Shown here: positions 16,311 through 23,603 of the stretch, in pieces
How positions within the stretch are numbered: the first letter of the stretch is position 1
Layout: each line of letters begins with the position of its first letter
Origin: Echinicola soli
GTDB taxonomy: Bacteria; Bacteroidota; Bacteroidia; Cytophagales; Cyclobacteriaceae
Reading direction: 5' to 3'
NCBI RefSeq assembly: GCF_006575665.1
Contig: NZ_CP041253.1
Span: 1,369,501-1,433,500 of the forward strand
DNA: 64,000 nt
Position numbers and translations under genes: made by a program
Notes under the pieces: generated by a model
What the model was told of the DNA's origin: nothing
Databases searched by the model: none
Seen by the model: only the letters and a program-made list of their open reading frames with translations

Positions 16311-16964
16311 ATGTTAAATAAAGATGCAAAAAAGCAAGTTTTCACCTTGCTGTCTCTTCTGTTTTTGTCTATCGTCTTTACGGCATGTGGCATGAATAAA
16401 GGAAGTCAGAAGGAAAAAGAAAGTTCAATAAATAAGAATAATCAATTAACAGATAAAAACAGGAATAAAATGGAAAACACAAAAAAAGTGTACATCGCTG
16501 GAGGTTGTTTTTGGGGGATGGAAGATCTCTTCAGAAAATTGAATGGAGTTGTGGATACCGAAGTAGGATATATTGGAGGTGAAAATGAAAATCCTACGTA
16601 TAGGAATCACCCGGGACACGCTGAAGGTATTGAAATAACGTATGATACCACCGAAATCAATTTTAAAGGAATATTGGATTATTTCTATCGCATTCATAAT
16701 CCGACGACAGTAGACCAGCAAGGAAATGATAGGGGATCGAGCTATCGCTCGGCTATTTTCTTTCAGAATGAAGAAGAAAAACAAATTGCTGAGGAAGTAA
16801 TAGCCATTGTAAATAAATCTAATAAGTGGGACGGAAAAGTGGTTACCACGTTGGAACCTTATACTAAATTTTGGCCCGCCGAGGAGGAGCACCAGGATTA
16901 TTTATTAAAACATCCAAACGGCTATACTTGTCATTCCGAGCGGTTTGGAACCTTTCTGGACTAA
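16311..16964 (+). CDS. msrA: Lipoprotein peptide-methionine (S)-S-oxide reductase MsrA
   Basis: MsrA reduces the S-epimer of methionine sulfoxide. The catalytic motif GGCFWG is intact (Cys66), followed by GYIGGENENPTY and GHAEGIEI, with the C-terminal Cys in YTCHSERF as a possible resolving residue. Residues 1-26 form a lipoprotein signal with the lipobox FTAC (Cys26), so this copy is membrane-anchored outside the cytoplasm. Residue 54 is a Met directly before MENTKKVYIAGG and is preceded by aggaataaaa, so a second start at 16470 could give a soluble cytoplasmic enzyme. A strong terminator ends the unit at 16976-17015. Confidence 0.95.
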   Translation: MLNKDAKKQVFTLLSLLFLSIVFTACGMNKGSQKEKESSINKNNQLTDKNRNKMENTKKVYIAGGCFWGMEDLFRKLNGVVDTEVGYIGGENENPTYRNHPGHAEGIEITYDTTEINFKGILDYFYRIHNPTTVDQQGNDRGSSYRSAIFFQNEEEKQIAEEVIAIVNKSNKWDGKVVTTLEPYTKFWPAEEEHQDYLLKHPNGYTCHSERFGTFLD

Positions 16965-16975
16965 AAAATAAGAAG

Positions 16976-17015
16976 AGCCCTTTATGCCCTTAATTTGTGG
17001 CATAAAGGGCTTTAT
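16976..17015 (+). terminator. Rho-independent terminator after msrA
   Basis: AGCCCTTTATGCC (16976-16988) pairs perfectly over 13 bases with GGCATAAAGGGCT (16999-17011), with a ten-base loop, followed by TTTATT. It ends the msrB-redoxin-GNAT-msrA unit. Confidence 0.85.
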
Positions 17016-17090
17016 TGAAAGGCTTAGGTACCGCTATGCGTTGGCAGTACAGGGATCAATAAACAATTGACAACTTAAACATAAAAAGAA

Positions 17091-17372
17091 ATGAAGGCAG
17101 TATTTAATGATGTAATCATCGCAGAAAGTGACGAGACGATTGTGTTGGAGGGCAACCATTATTTTCCTCCCCAAAGCTTGAAAAAAGAATATTTCGTAGA
17201 ATCCGATTATAAAACCTCCTGTCCGTGGAAAGGTTCGGCATCCTATTACACTGTGAATGTCAACGGAGAAGTACAGGAGGATGCAGGCTGGTATTATAAG
17301 TCGCCTTCCGAAGCAGCAAAAGAAATAAAGGATCATGTGGCTTTTTGGAAAGGTGTAAAAGTGGAGGAATAA
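17091..17372 (+). CDS. DUF427 protein
   Basis: A 93-residue DUF427-domain protein. The family signatures are visible: HYFPPQSL near residue 23, TSCPWKGSASYYTV (about 43-56), and DAGWYYKSPSEAA (about 65-77). DUF427 proteins form a small beta-barrel and are of unknown function; they are common in soil and marine bacteria. No signal peptide. It is the first gene after the msrA terminator and starts a new unit with the following small genes. Confidence 0.88.
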   Translation: MKAVFNDVIIAESDETIVLEGNHYFPPQSLKKEYFVESDYKTSCPWKGSASYYTVNVNGEVQEDAGWYYKSPSEAAKEIKDHVAFWKGVKVEE

Positions 17373-17605
17373 GTCCTCATATAAATTTAGTGGATTTTAC
17401 CACTAACGGTTCAGTGCTGACCGAATATGTACAGCTCAGTCAAAAAGGTAGCATTCATTATATTGAGGGATACACTTTGCAAAACCCGAGAGTTGAGCAT
17501 AATGGAGCGATGGAGGGTCTTACGCTTGCCTTCACGCTTACCCAAAAAGCATATTTGATGGATGCCTATGTCAAGATAGAAGCCATAGAAACTATTTACT
17601 TATAA
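17345..17605 (+). CDS. Possible small protein or gene remnant, unknown
   Basis: The frame begins inside the last 28 bases of the DUF427 gene with a TTG and runs 86 codons. From about residue 14 it reads like coding sequence (SVLTEYVQLSQKGSIHYIEG, LTLAFTLTQKAYL), but the N-terminus is not protein-like and no start with a ribosome site is evident. I do not recognise the family. It could be the C-terminal remnant of a larger gene that was joined to DUF427 by a deletion, or a short real gene. Ends 10 bases before the next gene. Confidence 0.35.
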   Translation: MERCKSGGISPHINLVDFTTNGSVLTEYVQLSQKGSIHYIEGYTLQNPRVEHNGAMEGLTLAFTLTQKAYLMDAYVKIEAIETIYL

Positions 17606-17615
17606 CAAAAAAAAT

Positions 17616-17888
17616 ATGAAAACACTTGTTGAAAACATCAAAAGCTATTTTTCAAAAAAAGAAAAGGGAGAGCCTGTTGGCAAAGCTCCCGAAGGAATGT
17701 GTGCTGTCTGTTGGGGATATTCAGAGTGGGACGGAGAATACTATAAATTGGTAAGAGACAGACATCTGACTCCGGGTAAAGAAATTTATGAGAGTTTTAT
17801 CAGTAAGATAGTAGATGAGCATGTAAATAAGACTCATAAGCATGAGAATGTATATGTCTGTACGACTTGCAATAGAGAAATTAAATAA
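17616..17888 (+). CDS. Small CxxC...CxxC protein, possible zinc ribbon
   Basis: A 90-residue protein with two Cys pairs, CAVC (residues 29-32) and CTTC (about 82-85), separated by a mostly helical, charged stretch. The pairs would form one four-Cys metal site. There is no signal peptide. An adenine-rich run precedes the ATG. I do not recognise a named family, but it reads like a real gene and sits between DUF427 and the second GNAT gene. Zinc binding and DNA/RNA or redox roles are guesses. Confidence 0.6.
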   Translation: MKTLVENIKSYFSKKEKGEPVGKAPEGMCAVCWGYSEWDGEYYKLVRDRHLTPGKEIYESFISKIVDEHVNKTHKHENVYVCTTCNREIK

Positions 17889-17927
17889 GACAGCAGAAAA
17901 GAATACAATACGCAAGGGCAAAAAACA

Positions 17928-18203
17928 ATGGACATCATTCACGATAAAACCAATAAAGAATTTGTGCTTCCGTTGGAAAACGGCACAAAAGCAACCGTTA
18001 GTTATATTCTGGATAATGCCTCTGAAATGAGACTTGTCCACTCTGAAGTACCTCCTGCACTTAGGGGACAGGGTGTTGGAAAAGAATTGGTGTTGAAGAC
18101 GTTTGAGAAATTAACCGAAGAAGGTTATCGGGCCAAAGCTGTTTGTAGATACGTTAGGCACGTAGCAAGACGCGACCCGAAATGGAGCGGGATTATTGGG
18201 TAG
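17928..18203 (+). CDS. Small GNAT-fold acetyltransferase-like protein, copy 2
   Basis: A 91-residue paralogue of the protein at 15932, sharing the opening MDIIHD..NKEFVLPLENG and the acetyl-CoA loop ALRGQGVGKELV. The end (KWSGIIG) matches KWNSIID of copy 1. Copies 1 and 2 flank the msrA/DUF427 genes, another sign that the region was built by duplications. The stop is 25 bases before the selO start that I prefer. Confidence 0.8.
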   Translation: MDIIHDKTNKEFVLPLENGTKATVSYILDNASEMRLVHSEVPPALRGQGVGKELVLKTFEKLTEEGYRAKAVCRYVRHVARRDPKWSGIIG

Positions 18204-18228
18204 CCGAAAAAGCAAAGAAATAAATAAA

Positions 18229-19800
18229 ATGAAAGATCTTTTTGAACATAATACACATCCCCATTTCTCAAAAGAACTTCCGGCAGACCTGGTGATGGAC
18301 AATCGGTCGCGACAAGTTTATAAGGCTTGTTTTTCATTCGTTAATCCTTTAAAACCATCCAATCCCAGCTTGGTGCATTCATCTAAAAATTTTGCGGATG
18401 AATTGGGCGTTTCGCTAAACAACAAAGCGAAATTGGTACAGGTAATGAGCGGAGCAACTTCTTTTAATGGCTTTGAAAGTTATGCAATGTGTTATGGTGG
18501 GCATCAATTTGGAAATTGGGCAGGACAATTGGGCGACGGAAGAGCAATAAATATTGCAGAAGTAGATTTGAAAGACGGTATAAATTGGAAGTTTCAATTA
18601 AAAGGTGCCGGTCCAACTCCGTATTCCAGAAATTCTGACGGATTAGCGGTTTTGCGGTCTTCCGTAAGGGAATATTTATGTAGCGAAGCCATGCACCATT
18701 TAGGCGTTCCGACCACCAGAGCCTTGTCTTTGGTAAAAACGGGTGACTTGGTATTGCGTGATATTATGTACGACGGAAATCCCGAAAACGAACAAGGAGC
18801 TATTGTTTGTCGGGTATCGCCCAGCTTTATCCGCTTTGGTAGTTTTGAAATTTTCGCATCCAGACAAGACAAGGAAAACTTGCAGAAATTGGTCGATTAT
18901 ACCATCAAACACCATTATCCGCAACTTGGAGAAAACCGCGATAAAGCAACCTATTTAAAGTTCTTTGAAGCAGTAGCCAACCGCACCCTCGAAATGATTT
19001 TGCATTGGCAACGGGTCGGTTTTGTACACGGCGTGATGAATACCGACAATATGTCGATTCTTGGCTTGACCATTGATTACGGGCCTTACGGCTGGCTGGA
19101 AGATTATAGTCCGCTTTGGACGCCCAACACAACGGATGCCCAAAATAGAAGATACCGCTATGGAAATCAGCCCGATATTGCACTTTGGAATTTAGTTCAA
19201 CTAGCAAATGCTTTGTATCCTTTGATTGAAGAAGTTAAGGGTTTTCAAACCATTCTTGAAAAATTCAGAACCGATTTTCAGGCACGTTATCATCAAATGA
19301 TGTGTGGTAAATTGGGGCTGTTTAACGACCAAAATGTGCCCAAAGAATACATTCAAAAATTAGAAACCTTATTGGAACAATGGGAAATAGATATGACCAT
19401 TTTCTTCAGAGAATTTTCTAAAAACATAACTGATTTTGATGTGTTTTGGAAAGGGCTTTCAAAATCGTCCTATCTCGATAAAGAAAAACTCGAAACTGGA
19501 AAAAAAGACTGGGCAGCCTGGTTTGATTCATTTTCAAAATATCTCGCACAGGAAAATACCAGCCGCGAAGAAAGAGTCGCAAAGATGAAATCCATCAATC
19601 CGAAATATGTTTTGCGCAATTATATGGTGCAATTAGCGATTAACGATGCCGAAAAGAACGATTACAACTTGTTGGACGAACTGTATCAACTATTGTCGAA
19701 ACCTTATGACGAGCAACCGGAAATGGAAAAATGGTATGCAAAAAGACCCGAATGGGCAAGGCATAAAGTAGGCTGTTCAATGTTGTCGTGCAGCTCTTAG
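18229..19800 (+). CDS. selO: Protein adenylyltransferase SelO (YdiU)
   Basis: SelO is a pseudokinase-fold enzyme that transfers AMP to Ser/Thr/Tyr of proteins in redox homeostasis. The conserved motifs are present: YGGHQFGNWAGQLGDGRA, QLKGAGPTPYSRNSDG, the region RSSVREYLCSEAMHHLG, HGVMNTDNMS and IDYGPYGWLEDY with the metal-binding Asp. The last residues are CSMLSCSS: the antepenultimate Cys occupies the place of selenocysteine in animal SelO, so this is the Cys form. I use the ATG at 18229 (523 residues); the frame extends upstream to a TTG at 18196 with a basic, unlikely leader. It lies directly downstream of the second GNAT gene in the oxidative-repair cluster, which fits SelO's role. Confidence 0.95.
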   Translation: MKDLFEHNTHPHFSKELPADLVMDNRSRQVYKACFSFVNPLKPSNPSLVHSSKNFADELGVSLNNKAKLVQVMSGATSFNGFESYAMCYGGHQFGNWAGQLGDGRAINIAEVDLKDGINWKFQLKGAGPTPYSRNSDGLAVLRSSVREYLCSEAMHHLGVPTTRALSLVKTGDLVLRDIMYDGNPENEQGAIVCRVSPSFIRFGSFEIFASRQDKENLQKLVDYTIKHHYPQLGENRDKATYLKFFEAVANRTLEMILHWQRVGFVHGVMNTDNMSILGLTIDYGPYGWLEDYSPLWTPNTTDAQNRRYRYGNQPDIALWNLVQLANALYPLIEEVKGFQTILEKFRTDFQARYHQMMCGKLGLFNDQNVPKEYIQKLETLLEQWEIDMTIFFREFSKNITDFDVFWKGLSKSSYLDKEKLETGKKDWAAWFDSFSKYLAQENTSREERVAKMKSINPKYVLRNYMVQLAINDAEKNDYNLLDELYQLLSKPYDEQPEMEKWYAKRPEWARHKVGCSMLSCSS

Positions 19801-19804
19801 GATA

Positions 19805-20000
19805 ATGGTTAATTGGAGAATAACCAAAAAAAATAAAAAGCTTTATGCAGGCAATTGTAGATGCCGGTACCAAGCTCTTTTGGGGGCCTGTATAGTCGGC
19901 CTTGACGGCGATGAAATTATAGCTTTCATAATCATCTTGCTGTATGCCAAACAGCCTTATACCGTATTGTGAGATGCGGTACACATCATAATCCGGGTTA
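19805..20000 (-). pseudogene. Possible minus-strand gene fragment, unknown
   Basis: In the gap between selO and the redoxin, the minus strand reads a coding-like stretch (from about 20000 down: NPDYDVYRISQYGIRLFGIQ, then ESYNFIAVKADYTGP) with no recognisable start, and it runs on into selO's complement. The wording looks like protein rather than noise, but I cannot name the family. It may be a remnant of a lost minus-strand gene. Confidence 0.25.
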
Positions 20001-20037
20001 AAACCATTGAATTAAGAATTATACAAAAGCTAAAACC

Positions 20038-20514
20038 ATGCACGGAAATCTAAGTTTAAACCAGATTGTACTGGGCAAGCCTTTACCCGACTGGCACCTG
20101 GAAAGAATATTCGATGAACAGAAACTTCCGGATAGGGAGGAATATGTGGGTAAACCTTTGGTTATTTTATTTTTCAATTTAGGCTGCCCCGGCTGTTTAG
20201 GCAGGGCAGTTCCTTTTGCCAATCGTCTGGTGTATGAGTATAGCGACAAAATAAATGTGCTGGGCATTCACACCATTTTTGAAGGAATGGAATATGGCAA
20301 GCAGGCCTTTGAAAAAGCAAAAGAAGAACTCTATATCCGCTTTCCTTTTTATAAAGATTTTAAGTTCAACACAACTTATTTGGACTACGGTGCAGGTGGC
20401 ACGCCACATTGGATAGTCGTCGATAAAGACGGCAATGTCACCTATTCCATCTTTGGCTCTGATCCTAACAATGCGCTTTTGAGGTTGAGTTATTTGATTG
20501 AGGAGATGGTATAG
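20038..20514 (+). CDS. Thiol-disulfide redoxin with CPGC motif, copy 2
   Basis: A 158-residue thioredoxin-fold protein. The active-site segment is FNLGCPGCLGR (about residues 46-56), and the cis-Pro loop is GAGGTPHWIVVD. Like copy 1 at 15447 it has the HTIFEGMEY feature after the third strand. The start PLPDWHLERI is typical of AhpC/TSA relatives. No export signal. It stands about 240 bases after selO, and likely also supplies electrons to repair enzymes. The two copies are diverged, so this is not a recent duplication. Confidence 0.85.
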   Translation: MHGNLSLNQIVLGKPLPDWHLERIFDEQKLPDREEYVGKPLVILFFNLGCPGCLGRAVPFANRLVYEYSDKINVLGIHTIFEGMEYGKQAFEKAKEELYIRFPFYKDFKFNTTYLDYGAGGTPHWIVVDKDGNVTYSIFGSDPNNALLRLSYLIEEMV

Positions 20515-20696
20515 ATAAGGTGCATTGGTCCAAAGGCAAAGGATTATGAAGACAGTTCGGCCCACCTGTTTGCCGAAGTAGTGTTCGTACACCTTTTTAA
20601 GACCCCTCTTCAAACAAAGTTAAAGGGGTGCGTACTTTTGCGTACTTCATTAATAGCGTTGTTTACTTTTTTTTGGCTAATTTTGTGTATTATATA

Positions 20697-21200
20697 ATGT
20701 GCAAATATGATTTTAGTGTGAAAAATTTACATTTACCTTTTGTGGCTTTAGCTTTTCTTGTATTAAGTTCATGTGCTTCGGTCAAGCAGCAAGTAAGGCA
20801 ACTAAAACAAGAAGAATCAGATGCAGCGGTCAAAGGTGGTTTGAAAGACTTCCTTTCAGAAAGAGAAGAGAACCTGGAGAAATATAATGTCACGTGTGAG
20901 TACACTGATCGTCTTGGTACTATTTTAATTACTGAAATAGATACATTGGAAAATCAGCAAATTCGTGTCTATTATAGCTTCAAACCAAAGACCCCGAGCG
21001 CAATCGATAAGGAATATGAAATGGCAGATAGAAATCGGACTTTAATCATTGATGGGAAATACCCTACAATGGAATGGTGTGAAGCGAATGGAATAAAGGA
21101 ACGTGCCAGCTTTCCGGGCTCACGTATGGAACTAGTGAAGGGATACAAGACTGAATATTGCGAGCAAGTTAAATACAATATTCCCACACTTGGTAAGTAA
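20697..21200 (+). CDS. Lipoprotein, unknown
   Basis: A 167-residue protein from ATG 20697, with a lipobox LSSC near residue 25 (FLVLSSCASVK). Residues after it are charged and coiled-coil-like (VKQQVRQLKQEESDAAVKGG) before a globular part with two Cys (MEWCEAN, EYCEQVKY). The frame extends upstream to 20628, but that would place a hydrophobic, unlikely leader before the signal. It is probably anchored to a membrane facing the periplasm. I do not recognise a family. The next gene may overlap it by about 11 bases. Confidence 0.6.
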   Translation: MCKYDFSVKNLHLPFVALAFLVLSSCASVKQQVRQLKQEESDAAVKGGLKDFLSEREENLEKYNVTCEYTDRLGTILITEIDTLENQQIRVYYSFKPKTPSAIDKEYEMADRNRTLIIDGKYPTMEWCEANGIKERASFPGSRMELVKGYKTEYCEQVKYNIPTLGK

Positions 21201-22152
21201 ACGAAGAAATTTGAATCAATTAACAGTATTGCTACTAATAGCAACAATCTTGGTTGCACAAGCTTGTACCGAAAGTGATATGGAAATTACCGTTTTGGAG
21301 AAAACGAAAACAGATAAAATCCCCAGTGGATCTGGAATCGTGAAATCCGGCGATGTTTATCATATTATTGGAGATGATTCCCCTTTTTTATTTTCCTTAA
21401 ACAGTGATTTTCAAATTATCTCCAAAACACCATTGGTTGACAGCCTGCATTCTGCAGGCGGTAGAATACCCAAATCTGAAAAACCGGACTTTGAGGCATT
21501 GGAAATGATCGGGCAAAATGAGATGGTTGCTTTCGGTTCCGGTTCTAAATCGCCGCAAAGAGATATTTTTATCCGTGCTTTGTTGAAAGATTCCTTGCTC
21601 ATTGAAAAGTATCAAATTACTGATTTTTACAACAAACTGCGAAAGCTCCCGATATTGCATGATGCTGAGTTGAATATTGAAGCGGCGGCGTTTCACAACA
21701 AACGCATTTATCTTTTTAATCGAAAAAAAAACCTGGTTTTACAGTTTGAATATACAAGGCTCTTAAACTATCTAAGAGGTGAAGCATCTTTCCCCCAACC
21801 AGAGATCACGGCATTTTCACTGCCGAAGATAAACGGTATAGAAGCGGGTTTTTCGGGAGCCGCGTCATTAAAAGGCGAAGCAAAGATTATTTTTACAGCT
21901 TCGGTAGAAGATACGGACAATGCGTACAATGACGGTGAAATTTTGGGCAGTTTTATTGGAATGATCGACATCTCTGATAATAAGATTTCCGAATCTTTTG
22001 ATTACTGTAAAATCCCTAATGAAGGTGAACATTTAAAAGTTGAATCCATAAGTGTTGAAAAAGAAATTTCACCCGGAAGAACTGAAGTGGTGCTCATTAC
22101 GGATGACGATAAAGGTAATTCCGTGTTGTTAAAGGGGAGGTTGAGGTGGTAA
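21190..22152 (+). CDS. Lipoprotein of a Bacteroidota-type unknown family (DUF6929-like)
   Basis: A 320-residue protein. The signal is hydrophobic with a lipobox VAQAC (Cys about 26), so it is a lipoprotein. No ATG precedes the lipobox in frame; TTG at 21190, overlapping the previous stop, or TTG at 21211 is the likely start. The body holds repeating beta-like segments (FEALEMIGQNEMVAFGSGSK is one) that suggest a propeller-like fold, and the motif KPDFEAL resembles DUF6929. Function unknown; expression is likely coupled to the lipoprotein gene before it. Confidence 0.6.
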   Translation: MVSKRRNLNQLTVLLLIATILVAQACTESDMEITVLEKTKTDKIPSGSGIVKSGDVYHIIGDDSPFLFSLNSDFQIISKTPLVDSLHSAGGRIPKSEKPDFEALEMIGQNEMVAFGSGSKSPQRDIFIRALLKDSLLIEKYQITDFYNKLRKLPILHDAELNIEAAAFHNKRIYLFNRKKNLVLQFEYTRLLNYLRGEASFPQPEITAFSLPKINGIEAGFSGAASLKGEAKIIFTASVEDTDNAYNDGEILGSFIGMIDISDNKISESFDYCKIPNEGEHLKVESISVEKEISPGRTEVVLITDDDKGNSVLLKGRLRW

Positions 22153-22341
22153 ACTTGGTATATTGAATAAGCATAATGCATGTCGATAGTGGCAAAATAT
22201 AATGTCAATGGTGATAGGAAACGGAAAGTGAAGTGTGTTTAACTCCTCACTAGGTGACCTTTTATCAGCAAGAGGGAGGCTTTCTTAGTTGCCAGGCTTT
22301 AAAAGATACTGCCAGCATTTGTTAGTGACAATTTGAACAAT

Positions 22342-22941
22342 ATGGATTACAAAGACCTTTCTGAAACCATTATAGGGTTAAAAAACGCAGACTTGGAACT
22401 TCGGGACAAGCTTGTTCGGAAGGGACAACTGGGGAAAGGATATAGCGAAGAAATGGCCGCTTTGCACAATAGGAATGCGAAGTTATTGGACGAAATAATG
22501 GACCGTATCGGATATCCGACATCAGATAAAGTAGGCAAACGGGCCAGTGAAGCTGCGTGGTTAGTAATTCAACATTCAATCGGACAGCCAGGCTTTATGA
22601 AAAGGAGTGCCAAGCTATTAGAAAGTGCAGTTCGTGAAGATAAAGCAGACCCCATAAATTTAGCCTACCTGACTGATCGAATAGCCGTGCTCGAAGGGAA
22701 GTTACAGCTTTATGGAACACAGTTTGATTGGGACGAAAATGGGGAAATGAGTCCCAGTCCCATCGACGATATGGTCAAAGTAAATGGCCGGAGGAAATCT
22801 ATCGGGCTTAAGCCTCTGGAAGAGCAGACCAGGATTATGAGAAGACGGATGGAAAGCGAAAACCAACTTCCCCCAACAGACCTTGAAAAAAGAGAACGAC
22901 AATACGATGAATGGAGAGCATCAGTTGGTTGGATAAAGTAG
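22342..22941 (+). CDS. DUF6624-like protein
   Basis: A 199-residue protein with the conserved core GYPTSDKVGKRASEAAWLVI near residue 55, then NLAYLTDRIAVLEGKLQLYG near 115 and a C-terminal RRRMESE. This matches what I recall of DUF6624, an uncharacterised Bacteroidota family. No signal peptide. I use ATG 22342; an in-frame TTG at 22333 is possible. It is the last gene of the accessory block before an AT-rich gap and feoAB. Confidence 0.6.
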   Translation: MDYKDLSETIIGLKNADLELRDKLVRKGQLGKGYSEEMAALHNRNAKLLDEIMDRIGYPTSDKVGKRASEAAWLVIQHSIGQPGFMKRSAKLLESAVREDKADPINLAYLTDRIAVLEGKLQLYGTQFDWDENGEMSPSPIDDMVKVNGRRKSIGLKPLEEQTRIMRRRMESENQLPPTDLEKRERQYDEWRASVGWIK

Positions 22942-23368
22942 TACATACGTGTCCGAAATATTGCACGTAACCGAATTCATGAACTTTTCCATCAATTGCT
23001 CAATACCTAACGTTCTAAAGGCCAATAAAAGAACTTTCGGTAAATATGTCAACTTCTTCAGTGGTACATGCAAAGTCACGGATAGTCATAAATCAATATT
23101 CCGACACCCGACCACTCATCACTGAAACTTAAGATTTCAGCAAAAACAGAACGAATTCTGCACTTTTTCCGTTAATTTTGCAGCAATTTAGATTCAATCT
23201 AATTCAATTATTCAGAAATATCGATTTGATATCCAGGGATTCGAGTGTTTGGGAGGCGTGCTTAGTAGTGATTTTGGCACCTTTACCTAATCATCAAGAA
23301 CACGAGCGTAAGATTTTCTTGGAGCTTATCATCTCGGAGGAATTACATAATGCTTTATAGCACCAGAT
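22942..23368. other. Gap containing the feoAB promoter region
   Basis: About 430 bases without a convincing gene. A short frame at 23178-23360 starts with TTG inside the promoter and is rejected as a gene. A promoter and palindrome (listed separately) are at 23173-23202, so the feoA leader would be about 180 bases. The stretch 22942-23100 shows no feature and probably marks the border of the accessory block. Confidence 0.5.
23173..23202 (+). promoter_or_regulatory. feoAB promoter with a perfect palindromic operator candidate
   Basis: TAATTTTG (23173-23180), followed by CAGC, matches the Bacteroidota -7 box; the identical 12-base string occurs before ndk. Immediately downstream, at the expected transcript start, is TTAGATT-C-AATCTAA (23188-23202), a perfect 7-1-7 inverted repeat that resembles DtxR/MntR-family operators (TTAGGTTA type). 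An iron- or manganese-responsive repressor there would explain iron control of feoAB. No clear -33 TTG was found. Confidence 0.5.
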
Positions 23369-23596
23369 ATGACGACGGCAGATACGATTAAAATAGGTGA
23401 AAAGGCCAAAATCCTTAAGATTTTGCCAAGTGAGTTGACCTTAAACTTAATGGAAATGGGATTTTTGCCCGGCAAACATATATCCTTGTTGCAGCGGGCA
23501 CCACTGAAAGATCCGATGGCCTTTAGACTGGAAAATACCGTCATTGCTCTCCGCAAGAGCGAAGCCCAACTCATTGAAGTGATCCTAGAAAACTAA
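23369..23596 (+). CDS. feoA: Ferrous iron transport protein A (FeoA)
   Basis: A 75-residue SH3-like FeoA domain. The typical opening (IGEKAKILKI) and the NLMEMGFLPGKHISLLQRAP segment are seen, with DPMAFRLENTVIALRKSEA ending the domain. FeoA assists FeoB in Fe2+ uptake across the inner membrane. feoB begins 7 bases after its stop. A strong purine site GGAGG lies at 23336-23340 in front of a different ATG at 23350; this reads a 13-codon frame that overlaps the feoA start. Confidence 0.93.
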   Translation: MTTADTIKIGEKAKILKILPSELTLNLMEMGFLPGKHISLLQRAPLKDPMAFRLENTVIALRKSEAQLIEVILEN

Positions 23597-23603
23597 TTAC
23601 CGT

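Noticed and set aside
20515..20627. Minus-strand frame running from the redoxin gene into the next gap
   Set aside because: Its coding-like wording is mostly the antisense of the redoxin gene; the part outside is too short to judge.
23178..23360. A 60-codon frame upstream of feoA
   Set aside because: It starts with TTG inside the -7 box of the feoAB promoter, has no recognisable composition and would be translated from before the transcript start.
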